DNA of 64,000 nt from Salmonella enterica subsp. enterica serovar Choleraesuis (GTDB taxonomy: Bacteria > Pseudomonadota > Gammaproteobacteria > Enterobacterales > Enterobacteriaceae): NCBI GenBank assembly GCA_022846635.1, contig AP025685.1, positions 3,658,001 through 3,722,000 on the forward strand, in the 5' to 3' direction. Below are positions 9,286-18,331 of the stretch, piece by piece. A program made the position numbers and the translations under genes. A model generated the notes under the pieces. The model ran no database searches. It was not told the origin of the DNA and saw only the letters and a list, made by a program, of their open reading frames with translations. Numbering within the stretch: position 1 is the first letter of the stretch; the number at the start of each line of letters is the position of its first letter.

Positions 9286-10770
9286 ATGCCTTTTTTTTCA
9301 CGCCGCGATGTTCTGAAAGGCGGGGCCATTGTCGCCGGTAGTTTTTTATTACCCGCATCATTCAAAGCCTTTGCCGTCCAGAATAATACCAAAGGGCTCA
9401 CACGCTACAACGTAAGTTCCCCGGAAGGAAAAGCAATGCTGAAGATCTACGCCCAGGCCGTGGCGAAGATGATGAATACCAGCCTGTATCCGGAAGGTAA
9501 TCCCTTAAACTGGGAGTTTCAGTGGTACACCCACTTTGTACGCGGTGATCGAAAAAAGGCTGGCGAAATAGCACGGATATATCCTTCTAACAGCGCATAT
9601 AAAACTTTGGCACAACAAATGTGGAATACCTGCCACGCTCATAGTCCAAATCAGCGCGAAGACTTTTTCCTTCCCTGGCACCGTATTTTTATTACTTGCT
9701 TTGAAAATATCATTCGCCATGTTTCTGGTGAACCGCAATTTACCTTGCCATGGTGGGACTACACCGACTCAAACCAACAAAGTATTCCGGAAGAGTTTCG
9801 CCGGCCCAATGATCCTCTCTGGGGCGCACTCTATCGAAGCGATCGTAAAGAGACCACCAATGCGGGAGAAAATATAGCTCGGGTAAAAGGAGGCTTGCAG
9901 CTAACGCTCGAATGTATGCGACATAATGTTTATTCGGGTAAGGCGGGTTTCTGCTCTCATATCGATCAAGATCCTCACGGCGCCCTACACGTAGATGTGG
10001 GTAATAATGAAGGAATGGGCAGCGTTCCGTGGGCAGCCCGCGATCCGGTTTTTTGGATCCATCACGCCAATATCGACCGTATCTGGGCCAGCTGGAACCG
10101 TGCCGGGGGTAAAAATCCTGATGATGAAGCTTTTACAAACGCGGTATTTACCTTTGCTACGCCGCAGGGCAGCGCTGTTGTGGCACAGGTAAAAGATTAT
10201 CTTTCGATTGCCCCCGATGCTTATTCAGCATGGGCGCTGCGCCCACAACAGGCCCTTGCTTTTGCTCAGGAGAGCCAGACAATGGCCCAAAAACCCGAGC
10301 TGGTTGCCACTCAATCTCAGATTACCCTTGGAGATAAGCCAGTAACGCTGGAACTGAAGGCTGAGCCAGGCTCCGTGTCACTGTTTTCTCAGCGGCTACA
10401 AAGCGGGCAGAACCACTCACAACAAGTACTCCTCACCTTTGAAGGGCTTAGCGCCCACAGTGTAGTAAATGGCGGTTACAACGTTTATGTTTACGGTAAT
10501 AAGCCGGGCGTTTTATCTCTGGATTCACCGACATTTGTGGGGCAAATCAACTTCTTTGGCGCATCCGGCACCCATCATCATGAAGAGGATCAGAGAAATG
10601 AGTCGGCATCGGTACCGCCCAAGGCGTTTAGCCTGATACTCAGTAGTAAAACGCTGGCTATGCTGGCGGCAGAAAAGATAACGCAACCAAAAATATCACT
10701 GGTACCCACCGCTAGCGGTAACGAACAAGCCATGCCGATGATTAGTAAAATCGAGCTGATTATCCAATAG
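9286..10770 (+). CDS. Tat-exported tyrosinase (type 3 copper enzyme)
   Basis: 494-residue tyrosinase-family protein expected to hydroxylate and oxidise phenols to quinones outside the cytoplasm. The N terminus SRRDVLKGG followed by a hydrophobic stretch and ending near AFA (residue 30) is a twin-arginine signal, fitting export of a folded copper enzyme. CuA histidines are expected at His83 (YTHFVRGD), His117/119 (CHAH) and His132 (PWHR). CuB is seen as HGALH (231-235) and WIHHANIDRIW (257-267). The C-terminal third (about 330-494) resembles the extra domain of plant-type polyphenol oxidases and has no metal motif. No separate copper chaperone gene is adjacent. It is convergent with the MFS gene. 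Confidence 0.88.
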   Translation: MPFFSRRDVLKGGAIVAGSFLLPASFKAFAVQNNTKGLTRYNVSSPEGKAMLKIYAQAVAKMMNTSLYPEGNPLNWEFQWYTHFVRGDRKKAGEIARIYPSNSAYKTLAQQMWNTCHAHSPNQREDFFLPWHRIFITCFENIIRHVSGEPQFTLPWWDYTDSNQQSIPEEFRRPNDPLWGALYRSDRKETTNAGENIARVKGGLQLTLECMRHNVYSGKAGFCSHIDQDPHGALHVDVGNNEGMGSVPWAARDPVFWIHHANIDRIWASWNRAGGKNPDDEAFTNAVFTFATPQGSAVVAQVKDYLSIAPDAYSAWALRPQQALAFAQESQTMAQKPELVATQSQITLGDKPVTLELKAEPGSVSLFSQRLQSGQNHSQQVLLTFEGLSAHSVVNGGYNVYVYGNKPGVLSLDSPTFVGQINFFGASGTHHHEEDQRNESASVPPKAFSLILSSKTLAMLAAEKITQPKISLVPTASGNEQAMPMISKIELIIQ

Positions 10771-10790
10771 CGCAATGTATAGAGTGTAAC

Positions 10791-10818
10791 GCCACCCGGA
10801 TAAAACCATCAGGGTGGC
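10791..10818. terminator. hairpin between tyrosinase and the iac-linked transporter
   Basis: GCCACCC (10791-10797) pairs with GGGTGGC (10812-10818) between convergent genes. The tail is only T-poor CTCTTC, so it is a moderate candidate for a bidirectional terminator. Confidence 0.5.
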
Positions 10819-10833
10819 TACCTCTTCACTGCA

Positions 10834-12159
10834 TTACTCCGCCTCTGTACTCAAAGACGTTTCCGGCTCACTGCGGGCCGGAGCCGTATGCGAATCCAGG
10901 CTCCAGAGAGCCAGCCATCCCAGCAGCGCATAACCCACCAGCAGCAGCGACACCGGCCACGGGGAGTCAAACTCAATCAGCAGCGCGACCGCCAGCATTG
11001 GGCCGAGACCGCCGGAAAAAACAGAACCTATCTCATGCCCCAGCGCCAGGCCCGAGTAGCGCACCCGCACCGGGAACAAATCTCCCATGATGCAAGGCTG
11101 TGTACCCGTCATTGCACCGTGGCACACCGGCAGCCCCAGCAGCATCGCGACCATAATCCAGCCAAAATCACCGGATGCAAGCAGCCAGAAGAATGGGAAC
11201 GCCATCACCAGCAGTCCAATAACGCCAATGTAATAAACGGGTTTTAAACCAATCCGGTCGGAAATTGCGCCCCAGAACAGAATGGAAAAAAACTCCACCA
11301 GCATCGCCAGCGTCACCGCACTGATAATAATATCGGTGCTGATACCAATATGTTTGGCGTACACCACTGAGAAGGTGAAAAAGATATAGGAGGCACCGTT
11401 CTCCGGCAGACGCAGGGCAATTGCCTGGAGCAGCGCTTTTGGATGCTCACGAAGCAGCACCACTAATGGGATTTTTTCGTGGCGTTTCTCAGTTGAAGAT
11501 TGCTGGAAGACCTGGCTTTCGCGAATGTTTTTACGGATATAAAGACCCACGAGAAAGATAGCCAGGCTCAGCAGAAACGGTACCCGCCAGCCCCAGCTCA
11601 TAAACGCATCTTCCGGCAGCTGCTGCGCCAGCCAGAAGGCAAACGCCGACAGTACAAACCCACCGGCCACCCCCATCTGGCTCCAGGCGGTATAGAAACC
11701 ACGGCGCGCTGTCGGAGCATTTTCACTGAGCATCAGCACCCCGCCGCCCCACTCTCCGCCGGAAGCCACGCCCTGTAAGAAACGCAGCGTAATCAGGCTC
11801 AGCGGCGCCCAGATACCTATCTGGTTATATACCGGCAGCAGCCCGATAATAAATGTCGTGGCCCCCATTAGTGTCAGGGTCATAATCAGCGTCATTTTTC
11901 GGCTATAGCGATCGCCCAGATGCCCGAAAAGTATGCCGCCCAACGACCGCGCCAGAAAACCCACCGCAAAGCCGGAGAATGCCAGCAACGTCCCCTGAAG
12001 CGGGTCGCCTCCCACCGGAAAAAATAGCGGCCCAAATACCAGCGCCGCCGCCGTTCCATAAAGGAAAAAGTCGTACCATTCCAGCGCGTTCCCCAGAACC
12101 GATGCCGCCACTAATTTACGCATCTGCTGCGGGTCGTGTGTTGCTACGTTATCACTCAT
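10834..12159 (-). CDS. MFS transporter of the metabolite:H+ symporter type, probable aromatic-acid importer
   Basis: 441-residue major facilitator with twelve predicted helices, closest in style to the MHS branch (ShiA/ProP-like): N-terminal GNALEWYDFFLYG, GGILFGHLGDRYSRK and the central RFLQGVASGGEWGGG. Such proteins import organic acids or osmolytes with protons. It is the last gene of the iac transcription unit, 18 bases after iacG, which points to indole-3-acetate as the likely substrate (inference). Two adjacent ATGs exist; the second, at 12159, has the better spacing from GAGG. Confidence 0.85.
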   Translation of the reverse strand: MSDNVATHDPQQMRKLVAASVLGNALEWYDFFLYGTAAALVFGPLFFPVGGDPLQGTLLAFSGFAVGFLARSLGGILFGHLGDRYSRKMTLIMTLTLMGATTFIIGLLPVYNQIGIWAPLSLITLRFLQGVASGGEWGGGVLMLSENAPTARRGFYTAWSQMGVAGGFVLSAFAFWLAQQLPEDAFMSWGWRVPFLLSLAIFLVGLYIRKNIRESQVFQQSSTEKRHEKIPLVVLLREHPKALLQAIALRLPENGASYIFFTFSVVYAKHIGISTDIIISAVTLAMLVEFFSILFWGAISDRIGLKPVYYIGVIGLLVMAFPFFWLLASGDFGWIMVAMLLGLPVCHGAMTGTQPCIMGDLFPVRVRYSGLALGHEIGSVFSGGLGPMLAVALLIEFDSPWPVSLLLVGYALLGWLALWSLDSHTAPARSEPETSLSTEAE

Positions 12160-12179
12160 CATCAGACCTCGAGAGTTGG

Positions 12180-12680
12180 TCAGGCTTGCACTCCGGCGTC
12201 ATCACCAATGGTGTGATAGCGGCGGTTGAAATAAACCAGGCCCTGCGGACGCTCGCCTAGCGCAATCGCCTGCACCCGGCAGTAAAACACCGTGTGGCTT
12301 CCCACCTCATGGCAGGTATCAATCAGACAGTCGAAGCTGGCGACGGCAGAGCTTAATACCGGAGCGCCGCTAGCCAGCACCTGCCAGCGGTCATAACCAA
12401 AACGTTGTTCAGAGCGCAGGCTGGCATTGGCAAAAATGCCGGAAAGCTGCTCATGCTCGCCGGAGAGCACATTGACGCAGATGGCCCGGTTCTGCTTGAA
12501 ATGGTTATGCGCGAATGAGCTACGGTTCATGCACACCAGCAGCGTGGGCGGCTGGTCTGTCACGCTACAGACGGCAGAAGCCGTAAAACCGAATTTTCCC
12601 GCCGGGCCGTCGGTGGTAATAACCGAAACGGCGCTCCCCAGCTGCGCCATCGCGTTACGAAACTCTGTTTGCAGTGTCAT
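12180..12680 (-). CDS. iacG: IacG, flavin reductase of indole-3-acetate degradation
   Basis: 166-residue flavin reductase (FMN-binding split-barrel) of the HpaC type. Motifs typical of the family are MAQLGSAVSVITTDG near the N terminus, GFTASAVCSVT, PPTLLVCMNRSS and SHTVFYCRV. It should supply reduced flavin to the monooxygenase IacA, which shares the operon. Positioned 9 bases after iacF. Assignment rests on the fold and on the complete iac gene set around it. Confidence 0.88.
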   Translation of the reverse strand: MTLQTEFRNAMAQLGSAVSVITTDGPAGKFGFTASAVCSVTDQPPTLLVCMNRSSFAHNHFKQNRAICVNVLSGEHEQLSGIFANASLRSEQRFGYDRWQVLASGAPVLSSAVASFDCLIDTCHEVGSHTVFYCRVQAIALGERPQGLVYFNRRYHTIGDDAGVQA

Positions 12681-12689
12681 AGCGACTCC

Positions 12690-13622
12690 TTACAAATCGA
12701 TAATCAGGCGGGCGCTTTTAGCCCGAGAACAGCACAACAGGATTTGGTCGCCATCGGCTTTCTCTTCATCCGTCAGATAGCTGTCGCGATGGTCTGGCTC
12801 GCCCTCCAGCACATCGGTCAGGCAGCTACCGCAAATCCCCTGCTTACATGAAACGCACACTTTCAGCCCCGCCTGGGCCAGCGCTTCAACAATGGTTTGG
12901 TTCGGCGCGACCTGAACGGTAATCCCGCTGGCCGCCGCCACCACTTCAAACGCCGCGCCTGAAGTCTCAACCTCGGCGCTAAAACACTCCCGGTGCACAT
13001 TTTCTGGCGCAAAGCCCGACGCAGCCGCCTGCTGGCTCACTGCTTCCATCAGGCGCGTCGGGCCGCAAACATAGAGGTGGGTATTAGCCGGGACATCGCT
13101 CAATACCGCCGTAAGCGTCATGCGCGCTTCATCGCTAAAATGGAGCCAAACCCGGTCGGCCCATGGCGCATGATCCAGTTGCTGGAGAAACGCCGCCTGA
13201 GATCGCGATCGGGCGCAGTAGTGCAGAGCAAAAGAGCGCCCGGCGGCGTGCAACTCCGCCGCCATTGCCAGCATGGGAGTGATACCAATTCCGCCGCCTA
13301 TCAGCAGGCTATGCCCGGCGCTCTCCTCCAGTGCAAATAGGTTGCGCGGCAGGCTTACCGGAATTTCATCGCCCACTTTTAATCCGTGCGCCGCCAGCGA
13401 ACCGCCCTGCGACTGGCTATCTTTGAGAATTCCCAGCTGATAACAGGAGCGATCGGCAGGATCGCCGCACAGTGAATAAGGTCGCACCAGCCGATCCGTC
13501 AAATGAAGATCGATATGCGCACCGGCGCTAAACGGCGGAAGCTCCCCGCGATCCGCACGCGCCAGGGTCAGCAACACCACCTCGCCCTGCAATTCGCGCT
13601 TAATTATTTGTAATGTCAGCAT
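12690..13622 (-). CDS. iacF: IacF, phthalate-dioxygenase-type reductase
   Basis: 310-residue iron-sulfur flavoprotein of the class IA reductase type. An N-terminal FMN/FAD-binding barrel contains RPYSLCGDP, a nucleotide-binding domain contains LLIGGGIGITPMLAM, and a C-terminal plant-type 2Fe-2S domain has Cys259, Cys264, Cys267 and Cys297 in the expected CX4CX2CX29C arrangement. It passes electrons from NAD(P)H to the Rieske oxygenase IacCD. Lies between iacE and iacG in the same operon. Confidence 0.9.
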   Translation of the reverse strand: MLTLQIIKRELQGEVVLLTLARADRGELPPFSAGAHIDLHLTDRLVRPYSLCGDPADRSCYQLGILKDSQSQGGSLAAHGLKVGDEIPVSLPRNLFALEESAGHSLLIGGGIGITPMLAMAAELHAAGRSFALHYCARSRSQAAFLQQLDHAPWADRVWLHFSDEARMTLTAVLSDVPANTHLYVCGPTRLMEAVSQQAAASGFAPENVHRECFSAEVETSGAAFEVVAAASGITVQVAPNQTIVEALAQAGLKVCVSCKQGICGSCLTDVLEGEPDHRDSYLTDEEKADGDQILLCCSRAKSARLIIDL

Positions 13623-13631
13623 GAAGGCTCC

Positions 13632-14372
13632 TTAGCGCATAAACAGGCCGCCGTTAATGTCCCAGGTAGCCCCGGTGACAAACGACGCCTGCGGTGAGGC
13701 CAGCAACGCCACGGCCTGAGCCACAAATTCGGCATCCCCCAGCTTGCCTACTGGGATCATCTGCAACAGCCCGGCCATCTTCTCTTCAGGTACCAATGCG
13801 TGTACCGACGGTAAATCCATCGGTCCGGGCGCGATGGCATTGACCGTCACGCCCGCTTTCCCCAACTCACGGGCGAAAATTTTGGTCAGCGTTATAATGC
13901 CGCCTTTGGACGCAGCGTAATGCGCGCCGGAAGCCGTGCCGCCGTTCTGCCCGGCCAGCGATGCCAGGTTGATAATGCGGCCATAGCCCTGATGCGCGAA
14001 GTAGCGCCCCACCGTCTGGCAGCCGACAAAAGTGCCGCGCAAATTGGTGGAGATCACCCGGTCGAACTCTTCGACGTCAATCTCCATTACCGGTGTCGCC
14101 AGGGTCAGCGCCGCGTTATTCACCAGTACATTAAGCTGGCCAAAACGCGCTTCAATAGCACTCAGCGCCTGGCGAAAATCTTCAGGCTGGCGGATATCCA
14201 GCCCGAGCGCCAAAACTCGCCCTTCGCCGTTATCCAGCCGCTGCGCCGCCCGGTGGGCGCGTTCGGCGTCGATATCCGACAGGGCCACCTGAAAACCCAG
14301 GCTTAGCAGATGCGTGGCAATCGCATGGCCCAGCCCGGACGCCGCTCCGGTGACTAATACGGTTTGCTTCAT
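13632..14372 (-). CDS. iacE: IacE, short-chain dehydrogenase of indole-3-acetate degradation
   Basis: 246-residue classical SDR. The cofactor motif TGAASGLG starts at residue 8, NNAA lies at 85-88, and the catalytic Ser138, Tyr152 and Lys156 (YAASK) are present. In studied iac systems IacE acts on the hydroxylated indole-acetate intermediate after IacA. Located 9 bases upstream of iacF and 10 bases after iacD in the operon. On sequence alone it could be any SDR; the context makes the iac role likely. Confidence 0.88.
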   Translation of the reverse strand: MKQTVLVTGAASGLGHAIATHLLSLGFQVALSDIDAERAHRAAQRLDNGEGRVLALGLDIRQPEDFRQALSAIEARFGQLNVLVNNAALTLATPVMEIDVEEFDRVISTNLRGTFVGCQTVGRYFAHQGYGRIINLASLAGQNGGTASGAHYAASKGGIITLTKIFARELGKAGVTVNAIAPGPMDLPSVHALVPEEKMAGLLQMIPVGKLGDAEFVAQAVALLASPQASFVTGATWDINGGLFMR

Positions 14373-14382
14373 AACTCGATCC

Positions 14383-14865
14383 TCACAGGATGTAACCGAT
14401 GCTGTGCAACACGTCGTCGCTGTTGATCAGGCGGATCACTTTTTGTTTGATCAGTAACCGATCGCCTTGGTTTTGCAGATGCCAGGTGATATCTGCGGCA
14501 TAGTGGCGGCTGAAGCCTTTGCGATGCTCCCATAGCGACTGCGCGCCGCGCACTACTATTTCATCACCCTCTCCTTCAAGCAGACGAAAGCGTGAAAGCG
14601 TTCGCAGGGTGCGCGCCCGCGGCGTGGTGGAGATAGATTCACCGCTATACAGCCGCCGCACCCGACGCTCACGCATTTCGTGGTCGTCACAGGCGTAGTT
14701 GAGGGTATTTTTAAAATCGGTCTCCTGCGGATCGATAGGAACGATATAGAGACCGTCGCGCTGCCACAGGGTCAGCCATTGGTTAAATTCGCCCTGATCG
14801 AGAAGATCGCCTTCAAGGTTGATAAGCGCGATAGCTGACATCAATACCGGATCTGGGGTCACCAT
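14383..14865 (-). CDS. iacD: IacD, small subunit of the Rieske dioxygenase
   Basis: 160-residue beta subunit of an aromatic-ring-hydroxylating dioxygenase (SnoaL/NTF2-like fold). EGDLLDQGEFNQWLTLW near the N terminus and RRVRRLYSGE are typical of the family. It is structural and pairs with IacC. The two genes abut, with the iacC stop codon immediately before this ATG, implying balanced synthesis. Confidence 0.9.
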   Translation of the reverse strand: MVTPDPVLMSAIALINLEGDLLDQGEFNQWLTLWQRDGLYIVPIDPQETDFKNTLNYACDDHEMRERRVRRLYSGESISTTPRARTLRTLSRFRLLEGEGDEIVVRGAQSLWEHRKGFSRHYAADITWHLQNQGDRLLIKQKVIRLINSDDVLHSIGYIL

Positions 14866-16167
14866 TTATTTGGCCTCCGTCATCAGTTTTTTCCACTGTT
14901 GATACGCCGCGCGCATCCCGGTTTCAGCGCTCACATCGCTTTTTAGCCCGTCATCGCTGCGATATTCCCCCGCCAACCCGCGATTAAGCATGATCCACAG
15001 ATCATTACCGGCCGTGGCGCCGCGCTGTACCCGCTCCCAGGCCTCCGAATCATCCGGCGTGCCAAAACCCATTGGCCCCTGAAAATGCTCGTGCAAGCGC
15101 AGCCGCGCCTGGTTGGCGATTTCCGGCCCGCCATCCATGGTAATAACCGCGTGGTGGATTTCAGTTTCATTGACCGATATCGGCTGCAAGACGCGGAAGA
15201 ACGCCATCGAACAGGCGATGTTGGGGAAAATATTGAGGTTAAAACCAGAACCGCCGACGGCGCGCACGATGCGTCGCACCTGCTGCTCGTCATGTTCCTG
15301 GCGTAATGCTTCGGCCAGCCCGGCAAAGCGCTCCGGGATCGGCGCATCAAGGTTAGCTTCCAGATCCACCAGCTCGGGGATCATCACCATTACGCTGTGG
15401 CCGTTCCCCAGATCTTCTACATACCCGCTGCCATCCACAAAGTTGAGCATCTCTTCGGTCTGCTTATCCACCGAACTGAGAAACGAGCGGTGCACCACCG
15501 GGAAGTGATAACCATCGGTTGTGTTTTCCAGCTGGATTTTCCAATTGCCGGGGAAGCGGAAGCGGTGCGCCGGGCCGGTCTTAATCGGGTAGCCTGCCCC
15601 CTGTTTCATAAACAGATCCATCCACTTTTTCGCCGCGCCGAGGAAATCTTCCAGTGGTTCGATATGCTCGTTAAAGGTGGCGAAAACCATCCCGGCATAC
15701 TGCTCGGTACGCAGCGACACCAGCCCAAGCTCGCCTTTTTCCAGCCTGTCGGCGTAACTTTCCGGATGCGGCACCCCGCGCAGACTGCCGTCCAGCGCAT
15801 AGCCCCAGCCGTGATAAGGGCAGACGAAGCTGTTGGTTTTCCCGGTACGGTGCTCGCATACGGTGGCGGCCCGGTGGCGGCAGCGATTAAGCAGGGTATG
15901 AATATTGCCTTTGCGATCGCGCACCACAATGACTGGCTGAGTGCCGATTTCCGTGGTTTTGAAGCTACCGGTTTCCGGAAGTTCGCTAACGTGCGCCACC
16001 CATACCCAGGTTTTGCTAAAGATCCTATCCAGCTCAAGATCAAACAGCGCTGGCGAGTTGTAGAGCGAGGTGTGCACCCGGTCTGGCTGTACCAGGGCGG
16101 CGATCTCTGCATTATCTGGCGCAGCGGTGTCGATATTTTTTACCGGGATCTGATTGTCACATTGCAT
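14866..16167 (-). CDS. iacC: IacC, large subunit of the Rieske dioxygenase
   Basis: 433-residue alpha subunit of a ring-hydroxylating oxygenase acting late in indole-3-acetate breakdown, on the way to catechol. The Rieske cluster ligands are Cys96, His98, Cys116 and His119. The mononuclear iron site has His221 and His226, with Asp218 as the likely bridge to the Rieske centre. The start is taken at 16167, preceded by AGGAG at 8 bases; a longer frame up to 16353 would overlap iacI and adds unrelated sequence. Electrons come from IacF. Confidence 0.93.
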   Translation of the reverse strand: MQCDNQIPVKNIDTAAPDNAEIAALVQPDRVHTSLYNSPALFDLELDRIFSKTWVWVAHVSELPETGSFKTTEIGTQPVIVVRDRKGNIHTLLNRCRHRAATVCEHRTGKTNSFVCPYHGWGYALDGSLRGVPHPESYADRLEKGELGLVSLRTEQYAGMVFATFNEHIEPLEDFLGAAKKWMDLFMKQGAGYPIKTGPAHRFRFPGNWKIQLENTTDGYHFPVVHRSFLSSVDKQTEEMLNFVDGSGYVEDLGNGHSVMVMIPELVDLEANLDAPIPERFAGLAEALRQEHDEQQVRRIVRAVGGSGFNLNIFPNIACSMAFFRVLQPISVNETEIHHAVITMDGGPEIANQARLRLHEHFQGPMGFGTPDDSEAWERVQRGATAGNDLWIMLNRGLAGEYRSDDGLKSDVSAETGMRAAYQQWKKLMTEAK

Positions 16168-16186
16168 ATCTGTTCTCCTGCCGTCA

Positions 16187-16705
16187 TCAGCGGCTTTTCG
16201 AATCGGGTACCGGCAGCACATCCGCCGTATGCCAGTTATCCACCGGCCTGCTAAACAGGTTACGGGTAGCAAAATGATGGATGCGCATCGCCCCCTGCTC
16301 GCGACGAAACTCCACGCTGATTTCCGCCGCGTTAAGATGGGAACCTCCGGCATTAAATGTGGAGGTTTGCAACATCAGCCAGCGCCCACAAAGCGGGCCA
16401 TCCGGCATCTGGGAAAGCGCCTCAGAACAGAGGAAGTGCGCATTAAGAGCAAAATGGGCGGGCGTGCGCACATAGCCCGCCATCATGGCCTCAATCGCCT
16501 CTCGCCCCCGGTGGCTCCCCAGGCGTGCCGCATAAGGTTCGCCAATGCCCTCCCAGCAGGCGTCTGCCGTGAACAGCGCGCCAATCGCCCGCACGGTCTC
16601 TTCGCTTTCAAGCCGGTCGCACAGCCGCATATAGTCGCTAATGCACACCCTGGCGGCCTGCTGGTCTTCCAGCAATTGCAGACGCAGCGCATCCTGTGAG
16701 TTCAT
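16187..16705 (-). CDS. iacI: IacI, SnoaL-like protein of the iac cluster
   Basis: 172-residue protein with the NTF2/SnoaL-like fold, seen in LEDQQAARVCISDYMRLCDR, GALFTADACWEGIG and a C-terminal HHFATRNLFSRP. It resembles ring-hydroxylase beta subunits but carries no metal site. IacI is part of most iac clusters and its exact role is unsettled; it may act as an isomerase, dehydratase or accessory factor. Sits between iacB and iacC, the order reported for enterobacterial iac clusters. Confidence 0.8.
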   Translation of the reverse strand: MNSQDALRLQLLEDQQAARVCISDYMRLCDRLESEETVRAIGALFTADACWEGIGEPYAARLGSHRGREAIEAMMAGYVRTPAHFALNAHFLCSEALSQMPDGPLCGRWLMLQTSTFNAGGSHLNAAEISVEFRREQGAMRIHHFATRNLFSRPVDNWHTADVLPVPDSKSR

Positions 16706-16717
16706 CGCTGGCCTCCG

Positions 16718-17077
16718 TTAGTTCTGAATGATGAGCTCACGCCCGACTCGCGCTTCGATTTTGGCGTACTTCCACAGCTTGCTGCCGCTATCCCCTACCG
16801 GCGTGGTGCGGAACAGATTGCACACCGCCACCACGTTATCCATTTCGTCGGCATCGGCCAGGACGTAAGTTGTCCACGGCGAGGCGGTAGACGGGCCAAC
16901 CATCAAGCGATCGTCATCCATATTGCCGATAACCCGGATCCCCGGCGTCTCCGCCATTCCTTTCATCATCACGCCAAAAGCGCCCCAGACCTGTTTGGCC
17001 TCGCCCTCACTGGCATCGAAAAAGTTCTGATTAATACCGATACAAAACAGCACGCGTAATTTGTTGGTCTGGCTCAT
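16718..17077 (-). CDS. iacB: IacB, small protein of the iac cluster
   Basis: 119-residue protein without a catalytic motif that I can identify; the repeated short strands (LRVLFCIGI, IRVIGNMD, TTYVLADAD, AKIEARVGREL) suggest a small alpha/beta barrel-like fold. IacB is a constant member of iac clusters directly after iacA and is thought to assist indole ring oxidation. A good AAGGAG ribosome site lies 6 bases before the ATG. Assigned mainly by position between iacA and iacI. Confidence 0.8.
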   Translation of the reverse strand: MSQTNKLRVLFCIGINQNFFDASEGEAKQVWGAFGVMMKGMAETPGIRVIGNMDDDRLMVGPSTASPWTTYVLADADEMDNVVAVCNLFRTTPVGDSGSKLWKYAKIEARVGRELIIQN

Positions 17078-17098
17078 AAATCGCTCCTTATAGAAAAA

Positions 17099-18226
17099 TT
17101 ACAGGTAACCCGGCAGGGGTTTACCGCCAAAAAAGACCGTACCGGCGTTGAGGTACGAGAGGTCGCCCATAAAGGCGTGTTGGGTAATGACCAGGGTGTC
17201 GCGCACATAGCGCTGGAGCGGGCTGGTCATGGTGACGCCGCCCATACCATTAAGCGCCAGCGCCTGACGCGCCACGTCGGCCGCCACGCGAGTGATGTGG
17301 GTAGAAGAGAGTCGGAGTGCGTTAATCTGTTGCTGGCTGGCCTCTTCGCCCGCCAGCAGTCGCTGCCAGACGTCATCGATAGCCTCATAAAACCAGGCAC
17401 GCGCCGCCCTTAGTTCCGCCTCACAGCGGGCTATCTGCATCTGGGCCTGGGGCCGGTCTGCCAGCCGGGGCGCGCCGGTAATGGACTGCTGGCGGTGGGC
17501 AATACGATAAATTTCATTGAGCGCCGCCCGCGCCACGCCGAGCGCCACCACCGATAACACCTGAGTTGCCAGCGACAGCACCGGATAGCGATACAGCGCC
17601 CCTTCCAAGTTCAACACGCCGCCGCGAATAAAAGTCCACTCTTGCGGAACATAAGCGTTATCTACCAGCAGATCGTGGCTGCCGGTTCCGGCCAGCCCCA
17701 CGGTGTCCCACACCGGATCGATATGAATGCTCTGGCGCGGCAGCACCGCCATTCGCGGCAATGCCTGATCGCCCTGGGGCTGAATGCCCACCCCGAAAAT
17801 CGATGCTCCCATACTGCCGCTGGCAAAGCTCCAGCGGCCGCTGACCCGGTAGCCGCCATCAGCGGGCTGCGCTTTATGGGTGGGATAGATGCCCCCGGCA
17901 AACACCACATCTGGCCCATTGCGGTAAAGCTCCTGCAACGTGTCCGGCGGCAAAGCCCCCAGATAAAATGGACTCATACCGAAGCTGGCCACCCAGCCCG
18001 CCGAGCCATCGGCGGTAGATATCTGCTCTATGAGCTGGCAAAACTGTGCCGGGGAGCATTCATCACCGCCGTAGATTTTCGGCACCAGCGCCCGATAAAC
18101 CCCGACCTGCTTAAAGCGGCTAATAATGTCGTCGGAAATATGGCGCTGGCGCTCAAAATCGGCGCTACGTGCGCTGACGTCATTCAATAACGGAACAAGC
18201 TCTTCGCGAATTTGAACTACGGACAT
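17099..18226 (-). CDS. iacA: IacA, flavin-dependent indole-3-acetate monooxygenase
   Basis: 375-residue protein of the acyl-CoA-dehydrogenase-like group D flavin monooxygenases. It should carry out the first attack on the indole ring of indole-3-acetate using reduced flavin from IacG. The N-terminal helical domain, the beta domain (GRWSFASGSMGASIFGVGI region) and the C-terminal four-helix bundle are all recognisable, and the length is normal. The start at 18226 (MSVVQIREEL) has a GGGAG ribosome site; a frame 16 codons longer is in frame but has no support. First oxidative step of the operon. Confidence 0.9.
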   Translation of the reverse strand: MSVVQIREELVPLLNDVSARSADFERQRHISDDIISRFKQVGVYRALVPKIYGGDECSPAQFCQLIEQISTADGSAGWVASFGMSPFYLGALPPDTLQELYRNGPDVVFAGGIYPTHKAQPADGGYRVSGRWSFASGSMGASIFGVGIQPQGDQALPRMAVLPRQSIHIDPVWDTVGLAGTGSHDLLVDNAYVPQEWTFIRGGVLNLEGALYRYPVLSLATQVLSVVALGVARAALNEIYRIAHRQQSITGAPRLADRPQAQMQIARCEAELRAARAWFYEAIDDVWQRLLAGEEASQQQINALRLSSTHITRVAADVARQALALNGMGGVTMTSPLQRYVRDTLVITQHAFMGDLSYLNAGTVFFGGKPLPGYL

Positions 18227-18331
18227 AGCTGACTCCCGGATAGCAGAGGCTGGCGGCGAAAAGGCGCACCGCATGGTAATGAGTAAAAACTCATTTAAGT
18301 TAAGACTGCTGGCTTCGATGAGTGAAATGGT

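Noticed and set aside
15397..16254. Long plus-strand open frame (285 codons) opposite iacC
   Set aside because: It mirrors a highly conserved Rieske oxygenase gene and has no domain or ribosome site; long antisense frames are common in GC-rich genes.
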